Shown one piece after another: positions 59,168-64,000 of a stretch of 64,000 bases of DNA. The position numbers and the translations under genes were made by a program. The notes beneath the pieces are model-generated. The model saw only the letters and a program-made list of their open reading frames with translations, did not search any database and was not told where the DNA came from. The stretch is from Prevotellaceae bacterium UBA4336 (GTDB taxonomy: Bacteria > Bacteroidota > Bacteroidia > Bacteroidales > Bacteroidaceae): NCBI GenBank assembly GCA_002394305.1, contig DGTM01000041.1, positions 2,944-66,943 of the forward strand, read 5' to 3'. Numbering within the stretch: the stretch's first letter is position 1; every line of letters starts with the position of its first letter.

Positions 59168-59641
59168 TTAGTATTCTACTTTATCGGTTTTTTCATCCCA
59201 TGCACGGAAGGCTTGCAATGCTTCCTGACGCATGAAGGTTTCGGTAGGAATGGCGCGTTCGAAGATCGGACGCGCCATTTCTTCGTATATGAACTTGTCG
59301 CCGAAGTGGATGTCTTCGGCGTCTTGCTTGGTACAAGCGAAGCAGATGCGGCTGATGCCCGCCCAGTAGATAGCGCTCAGGCACATCGGGCAGGGCTCGC
59401 AGGAAGTGTAGATGGTGCAGCCTTCCAGCTTGAACGAGCCTTCCCGCTGGCAGGCAGCCCGTATGGCAGAGACCTCAGCATGGGCCGTCGGGTCGTTGTT
59501 GGCGGTGACGCGGTTGACGCCTGTGGCAACCACCTCGTTGTCCCTGACGATGACGGCGCCGAACGGACCGCCGCCATTGGCTACGTTCTGAATGCTCAGG
59601 TCTATGGCCTGCTGCATGAAGTTCGAGTCTTGTTTGTTCAT
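59168..59641 (-). CDS. nucleoside deaminase (guanine deaminase-like)
   Basis: The 157-residue enzyme belongs to the zinc cytidine-deaminase fold. The zinc site is HAEVSAIRAA near residue 52 and CEPCPMCLSAIYWAG near 82-96. NNDPTAHAE and the C-terminal DIHFGDKFIYEEMARP are typical of GuaD-type guanine deaminases rather than TadA. I placed the start at MNKQDSNFMQQAIDLSI; the frame stays open 64 codons upstream but that overlaps the preceding gene. It is the middle gene of a probable operon with 59691-60119 and the CPBP protease. Confidence 0.92.
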   Translation of the reverse strand: MNKQDSNFMQQAIDLSIQNVANGGGPFGAVIVRDNEVVATGVNRVTANNDPTAHAEVSAIRAACQREGSFKLEGCTIYTSCEPCPMCLSAIYWAGISRICFACTKQDAEDIHFGDKFIYEEMARPIFERAIPTETFMRQEALQAFRAWDEKTDKVEY

Positions 59642-59690
59642 TGTAAAGATGTTTTTTATCCCGGGCAAAGGGGCGCAGGGCACGACGGTG

Positions 59691-60119
59691 CTACTTCTTC
59701 TTGCCAGAGCGTGCGGGCGGTTCCTTTCCGTCCTCGATGGCTTGCTGACGGATGGCCTCGTCGAGGAGTTCCTCGAAGGTCTTGACGCGTCCCAGCTGCT
59801 CGTATTCCTCCAGTATCTTACGGTCGCGTGCATGCTTGCGCTCCCTCTTGCGGTCCTTTATGGCGAAGGGGTGCAGTATCATGTCCGTCGCTTTCCTGCC
59901 GATGACGTCGCTCACGGTGGGGGTGCCCTGACGGTATTTCAGCTCTCTCCCAATCGTTTGCCGTATGGCTTCGTTGACGCGCAGGGTAGAGTCGCCACGC
60001 ACTTCCAATTCCTTCAGCGTATCGACGGGGATGGCGTTGTCGGTCCGCGTGCTGTCGACCCGCGTTGTGTCGGCCTGCATGAACGGGAACATTAAGGCGA
60101 GGAGAGGATAGGATAACAT
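59691..60119 (-). CDS. hypothetical protein, small basic
   Basis: The 142-residue product begins MLSYPLLALMFPFMQADTTR, which looks like a short signal peptide. It continues with DSTRTDNAIPVDTLKELEVR and a basic helical C-terminal part (DRKRERKHARDRKILEEYEQ) and ends ARSGKKK. I do not recognise the family; similar short proteins in Bacteroidales have no known role. The gene has a consensus promoter at 60152-60182 and leads the deaminase-CPBP operon. Secretion is possible but the signal is weak. Confidence 0.65.
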   Translation of the reverse strand: MLSYPLLALMFPFMQADTTRVDSTRTDNAIPVDTLKELEVRGDSTLRVNEAIRQTIGRELKYRQGTPTVSDVIGRKATDMILHPFAIKDRKRERKHARDRKILEEYEQLGRVKTFEELLDEAIRQQAIEDGKEPPARSGKKK

Positions 60120-60151
60120 TTTAATATAATGTGTTTATAGTTTTTCAGCAA

Positions 60152-60182
60152 CAAAAGTATACAATTCTTTGCAAAAAACAAA
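60152..60182 (-). promoter_or_regulatory. promoter of the hypothetical-deaminase-CPBP unit, TTTG-N19-TACTTTTG
   Basis: On the minus strand TTTG is at 60182-60179 and TACTTTTG at 60159-60152. It interlocks with the divergent GH92 promoter. Confidence 0.75.
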
Positions 60183-60199
60183 AGATTTCCCGAACTTTG
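60168..60199 (+). promoter_or_regulatory. GH92 promoter, TTTG-N20-GAACTTTG
   Basis: TTTG at 60168-60171 and GAACTTTG at 60192-60199; the -7 box has G in place of the first T. The ATG follows after 24 bp. Confidence 0.6.
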
Positions 60200-60223
60200 C
60201 ACAAACATTAAAACTTATTTAAC

Positions 60224-62464
60224 ATGTTCTACCCAAAACGAATAGCATTGGTATGCCTCACAGCCTGTTTCTGCCTGGGCTGCATGGCAGCAGACTACAC
60301 GAAGTACGTCAACCCCTTCATCGGAACACAGACCGACGACACGGGTGCCCTGAGCGGGAGCACTTTCCCCGGCCCCACGATGCCTCAGGGCATGGTGCAG
60401 CTAGCTCCCGAAACGGAGCAGTACGTCACGTGGGACCCCTGCTGCGGCTACGACTACAACCGCGACTCCATCTTCGGCTTCACGCACACGCACCTCAGCG
60501 GCACAGGCTGCACCGACCTCATCGACATCTCGCTGATGCCGACCGTCAAGCGCGTCACGCCCGAAGTGCTGCGCAAGGGCATCTTTGCCCTGCCCTTCAA
60601 GCACGACAGGGAGAGCGCCGCGCCGGGTTTCTACTCGGTCGACCTGCTGGGCGGCGAAAACATTCACGTTGAGCTGTCGGCCACCGTGCATGCGGGCATC
60701 CACAAGTACGTTTTCCCCGATGGAATGGAGCAAAACATTATCCTCGACCTGGACCGCATGACCTACCGCGGCGATGCCTACTACACGGGCCGCCGTGCGT
60801 ACCAGATTATCCAGAGCCAGATACGCGTGATTGACGAGAGGACCATCGAGGGTTTCCGCGTCGTGACGGGCTGGGCCAAGCTGCGCAAGGTGTACTTCCG
60901 CGCCGAGTTCTCGCGCCCCATTGCGAGCCGCATCCTGATGGACGGCGGGCGCAGTGCCGGCGGCAGCGACGTCATCAACGGCCGGACGCTGCGGGCGGCT
61001 CTCTCCTTCGACGCATCCCAGGGCAAGGAAGTGATGGTGAAGGTGGCCATCTCGGCCGTTGACAACGACGGAGCCCGCCGCAACATGCAGGCAGAGGCAC
61101 AGTCGTGGGACTTCGGCTACTACACGAAGGCTGCCCACGATGCCTGGGAGAAGGAGCTCTCCACCATCGACATCGAGGGCACCGACGAGCAGAAGACCAT
61201 CTTCTACACCGGCCTCTACCACGTGCTGATGCAGCCCAACACGATCAGCGACGTGGACGGTCGCTACATGGACACCAACTTCGAGATCAAGCAGATGCCA
61301 GAGGGTCAGGCCTACCACAGCACCTTCAGCCTGTGGGACACCTTCCGCGCCGCCCACCCCCTCTACACGCTCCTCTACCCCAACATCGCCGTGCAGTTCG
61401 TCCGCGATATGGTGCTGCATCACGAGACCTACGGCTACCTGCCCATTTGGGACCTCTGGGGACAGGACAACTACTGCATGATAGGCAATCATGCCATCCC
61501 CGTTGTGGCCGACGCCATCCTGTCCGAGCTGCCGGGCCTCGACGTGGAGCGTGCCTACCGGGCAATGGTGGAGAGCAGCACACGCACGCACCCCAACAGC
61601 CCCTTCGAGGTGTGGGAAGAATTCGGCTACATGCCGCAGAACCGCCAGAACGTCAGCGTGAGCATCACGATGGAGCAAGCCTTCGACGACTGGTGCGTGG
61701 CAGCTGTGGCAAAAAAGCTCGGTAAAATGGGCGATTTTGAACGCTTCAGCAAGCGCAGCGAATACTACCGCAACTTGTTCAATCCGGCCACAGGATTCTT
61801 CCAGCCGAAGGACGATAAAGGCAACTGGATAGAGCCATTCGACCCCCTGAGCTACGAGAATCCCTGCTTCGTGGAGGGCAATGCCTGGCAATACATGTGG
61901 TTCGTGCCGCAGAATCCGCAAGGACTCATCGAGCTTTTCGGCGGTGTGAAGCCATTCATCGAGAAACTTAACAAAAACTTTACACTGACCGAGACAAGCG
62001 GCGAGGTGAACGGCAATGCCAGCGGTTTCATCGGACAATATGCCCACGGCAACGAGCCCAGCCACCACACCGTGTACCTCTATAACTTCGCGGGCCAGCC
62101 CTGGCGCACGCAGGAACTGGTGGAGCAGGTGCGCAGCACGTTCTACAACGCCACGCCCTGCGGCTATGCGGGCAACGACGACTGCGGACAGATGTCGGCC
62201 TGGTACATATTCTCCTCGTTGGGTTTCTATCCCTTCAATGCAGGCTCGGCAGAGTACGTCATCGGCACGCCTCTGTTCCGCCGCGCCGTCCTGCACATGC
62301 CGGGCGGCAAGGACCTTGTCATCAACGCACCGCGCAAATCGGACAAGGCAATCTACGTGAAGGGTGTGAAACTGAACGGCCAGAAGATAACCGACTGGAA
62401 GCTCACGCACCAGCAGCTCACCGAAGGCGGCACCCTCGACTTCACCATGAGCGAGAAGAAGTAA
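60224..62464 (+). CDS. glycoside hydrolase family 92 alpha-mannosidase
   Basis: The 746-residue secreted enzyme has a signal peptide (MFYPKRIALVCLTACFCLGC to MAAD); the Cys in LGCMA may make it a lipoprotein. The GH92 landmarks are YVNPFIGTQTDDTGALSGST FPGP (near 25-45), YDYNRDSIFGFTHTHLSGTG, FSLWDTFRAAHPLYTLL (near 370) and GNDDCGQMSAWYIFSSLGFYP (near 650-670). GH92 enzymes are calcium-dependent exo-mannosidases acting on host or fungal mannans. No other mannan genes are adjacent. A strong terminator follows. Confidence 0.94.
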   Translation: MFYPKRIALVCLTACFCLGCMAADYTKYVNPFIGTQTDDTGALSGSTFPGPTMPQGMVQLAPETEQYVTWDPCCGYDYNRDSIFGFTHTHLSGTGCTDLIDISLMPTVKRVTPEVLRKGIFALPFKHDRESAAPGFYSVDLLGGENIHVELSATVHAGIHKYVFPDGMEQNIILDLDRMTYRGDAYYTGRRAYQIIQSQIRVIDERTIEGFRVVTGWAKLRKVYFRAEFSRPIASRILMDGGRSAGGSDVINGRTLRAALSFDASQGKEVMVKVAISAVDNDGARRNMQAEAQSWDFGYYTKAAHDAWEKELSTIDIEGTDEQKTIFYTGLYHVLMQPNTISDVDGRYMDTNFEIKQMPEGQAYHSTFSLWDTFRAAHPLYTLLYPNIAVQFVRDMVLHHETYGYLPIWDLWGQDNYCMIGNHAIPVVADAILSELPGLDVERAYRAMVESSTRTHPNSPFEVWEEFGYMPQNRQNVSVSITMEQAFDDWCVAAVAKKLGKMGDFERFSKRSEYYRNLFNPATGFFQPKDDKGNWIEPFDPLSYENPCFVEGNAWQYMWFVPQNPQGLIELFGGVKPFIEKLNKNFTLTETSGEVNGNASGFIGQYAHGNEPSHHTVYLYNFAGQPWRTQELVEQVRSTFYNATPCGYAGNDDCGQMSAWYIFSSLGFYPFNAGSAEYVIGTPLFRRAVLHMPGGKDLVINAPRKSDKAIYVKGVKLNGQKITDWKLTHQQLTEGGTLDFTMSEKK

Positions 62465-62483
62465 AAGACAACAGGACAAACAG

Positions 62484-62523
62484 AAAGCCCCTTCCCGGGA
62501 GATTCGGGAAGGGGCTTTTTTTG
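62484..62523 (+). terminator. GH92 terminator
   Basis: AAGCCCCTTCCCG and CGGGAAGGGGCTT form a 13-bp stem around GGAGATT, followed by seven T. Confidence 0.9.
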
Positions 62524-62540
62524 TTTCCTACAATCCGTGC

Positions 62541-62626
62541 TGTTATTTCGGAAGCGCAAGGCGCTTATTTTGGAAGCGCAGGGCGCTTATCCCGGAAGCA
62601 CGAGGCGCTTATTTCGGAAGCGCAGG
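62541..62626. repeat. 22-bp hairpin repeat, array E
   Basis: GGAAG recurs at 62550, 62572, 62594 and 62616, with GCGCTTATT between. The orientation is that of array A. It lies between the GH92 terminator and the convergent aldo/keto reductase stop. Confidence 0.92.
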
Positions 62627-62635
62627 GAGGTTTCC

Positions 62636-64000
62636 TCAGAGCGTGCCTTGCTTGAGCTTCTCGACGAAACTGTCGATACGTTGCAGCTCGCGCGGGATGT
62701 CGATTTGCTGCGGGCAGTGACTGACGCACTCGCGGCACTGGATGCAGTGGTTGGCCTGGCGGAGGCGGGGCACACTGCGGTCGTAGCCGATGAGGAAAGC
62801 ACGGCGTGCCTTCTGGTAGTTCTCGGCCTGCTGGCTCTCGGGCACGTTACCTTGGTTCACACATTTATTATAATGTACGAAGATGGCAGGGATGTTGAGT
62901 CCGTAGGGGCACGGCATGCAGTAATTGCAGTCGTTGCAATCGATGGTGGGATAGCTCTTGATGAGCGTTGCCGTCTCGTTCTCCAGCCAGTCCTGCTCCT
63001 CCACGGTGAGAGGTTCCAGGGGAGAGTATGTGCGCAGGTTGTCCTCCAGGTGTTCCATATACGTCATGCCGCTGAGCACGGTGAGCACGGCGGGTTTGGA
63101 TCCGATGTAGCGGAAGGCCCACGAAGCCACGCTGTTCTCGGGCTTGCGCTGCTTGAAGTGGGCCACGACGTGGTCGGGCACCTTCGACAGACGTCCGCCG
63201 AGCAGGGGCTCCATGATGACGACGGGGATATTCCGCTTCACCAGTTCCTCGTAGAGGTACTTGCCGGAGCGCCCTTTGTCCTGCTCGTTGTTCCAGTCGA
63301 CGTAGTTGGCCTGAATCTGCACAAAGTCCCAGTGGTACTGGTCGTGGTGCGCCAGGGCCCAGTCGAAGACAGCGACGTCGCCGTGGAACGAGAAGCCGAG
63401 GTTGCGGATGCGGCCTGCCTCGCGCTGCTCCATGAGCCAGTCGAGCAGTCCGTTGTCGAGGTAGCGCTGGTGGACAGGCCCCATGCCTCCGCCGCCGATG
63501 CTGTGCAGGAGCAGATAGTCGATGTAGTCGGTCTTCAGGTACTGCAGGCTGCGCTCGAACATGGCCTTGCCCTCCTCGAAGTCATATTGCGAGGGCGAGA
63601 AGTTGGAAAGCTTCGTGGCAATGAAGTAGTCGCTGCGCTTGTATCCGCTGGCCTCCAGGGCGATGCCCAGACTCTCCTCACTCTTGCCGCGGCAATAGGC
63701 CGGCGACGTGTCGAAGTAGTTGACGCCGTGGTCGAGGGCAAACTTGCAGAGGCGGTTTATCTGTTCCTGGTCCAGGGCGTCGCCGTTAGCGTTGTCCTGT
63801 GTGCGGGCGCTGCCGTCCTTGACGGTCGGCAGGCGCATCCATCCGTAGCCCAGCAGACTGACCTTGTCGCCCTGCTTGGGGTTGGTGCGGTAGGTCATTT
63901 TATCCGATGGAATGGGGCCTTCGTGGTGTCCCATGTAGTCGACCTCGCCGTCGGCGCTGCCGCCTTGTATGCCGCACGATGCCAGAGCTGCCGTTGCAGC
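62636..64000 (-). CDS. aldo/keto reductase with C-terminal ferredoxin-like domain, start beyond the window
   Basis: The frame is open to the right edge, giving at least 454 residues. At the edge it reads AATAALASCGIQGGSADGEV, the end of a twin-arginine or lipoprotein signal, so the protein is probably exported and the ATG at 63934 is internal. The AKR barrel shows LGYGWMRLPTV, NYFDTSPAYCRGKSEE (catalytic Asp and Tyr), YLLLHSIG and GFSFHGD. The C-terminal 90 residues carry two cysteine sets, CNDCNYCMPCPYGLNIP and CIQCRECVSHCPQQ, for 4Fe-4S clusters. Substrate is unknown. It is convergent with GH92. Confidence 0.88.
   Translation of the reverse strand, partial: AATAALASCGIQGGSADGEVDYMGHHEGPIPSDKMTYRTNPKQGDKVSLLGYGWMRLPTVKDGSARTQDNANGDALDQEQINRLCKFALDHGVNYFDTSPAYCRGKSEESLGIALEASGYKRSDYFIATKLSNFSPSQYDFEEGKAMFERSLQYLKTDYIDYLLLHSIGGGGMGPVHQRYLDNGLLDWLMEQREAGRIRNLGFSFHGDVAVFDWALAHHDQYHWDFVQIQANYVDWNNEQDKGRSGKYLYEELVKRNIPVVIMEPLLGGRLSKVPDHVVAHFKQRKPENSVASWAFRYIGSKPAVLTVLSGMTYMEHLEDNLRTYSPLEPLTVEEQDWLENETATLIKSYPTIDCNDCNYCMPCPYGLNIPAIFVHYNKCVNQGNVPESQQAENYQKARRAFLIGYDRSVPRLRQANHCIQCRECVSHCPQQIDIPRELQRIDSFVEKLKQGTL

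Overview
The window looks like the chromosome of a GC-rich member of the Bacteroidales, most likely Prevotellaceae or a close relative. The evidence is: promoters of the Bacteroidetes type (TTTG, 19-21 bp, TAnnTTTG) in front of most transcription units; a fused SecDF; type IX secretion (T9SS) parts (a SprE/PorW-like lipoprotein and PorX); lipoprotein signals; CAZymes of families GH30, GH78 and GH92; an HU-like protein, P5-like protein and 'smalltalk' cassette. The species cannot be fixed from this window.

Layout. 1-900 is AT-rich and holds the start of an AAA ATPase, then palindromes and a broken TonB-plug fragment, and looks like the edge of an island. 1.2-9.3 kb carries a D-Ala-D-Ala dipeptidase, a SpoVK/CbbX-like AAA+ protein, an aquaporin, tRNA-Leu and the rsfS-ftsH-cdsA operon. 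9.4-9.9 kb holds two identical tRNA-Gln genes and tRNA-Pro. 10-16.4 kb is an aroA-hypothetical-sprE-porX operon. An MmeI-like restriction-modification gene on the other strand separates it from tsaE. 20.2-28 kb is a cluster with a hemerythrin/LuxR regulator divergent from porin, imelysin, di-heme oxidoreductase, porin and c-type cytochrome lipoprotein, probably for iron or heme. 28.3-38 kb holds a RidA-family protein, ychF, lgt, GH30, a helix-hairpin-helix barrel protein and GH78. 38.1-47.4 kb holds a DinD/C_GCAxxG_C_C fusion, mutS, secDF, an EEP phosphohydrolase and a rhomboid protease. 47.6-49.4 kb has HU and the HU-like/P5/smalltalk cassette. 49.4-58 kb is a surface block with a beta-barrel, a protein with a T9SS-like C-terminus, OmpA and a 1646-residue coiled-coil fibre lipoprotein. 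58-64 kb has a CPBP protease, a nucleoside deaminase, GH92 and a partial aldo/keto reductase.

The most unusual property is the repeat content. (1) A 22-bp hairpin unit occurs in five arrays at gene ends and once inside the signal region of sprE. (2) Units of 7-9 bp fill many 5' leaders right up to the start codon. (3) A GC-rich palindromic element (CCTCCCCTTTGGGGGAGG type) occurs between genes and also as in-frame insertions in at least five proteins. (4) A 105-bp near-palindromic element occurs twice. None of these arrays has unique spacers, so none is a CRISPR.
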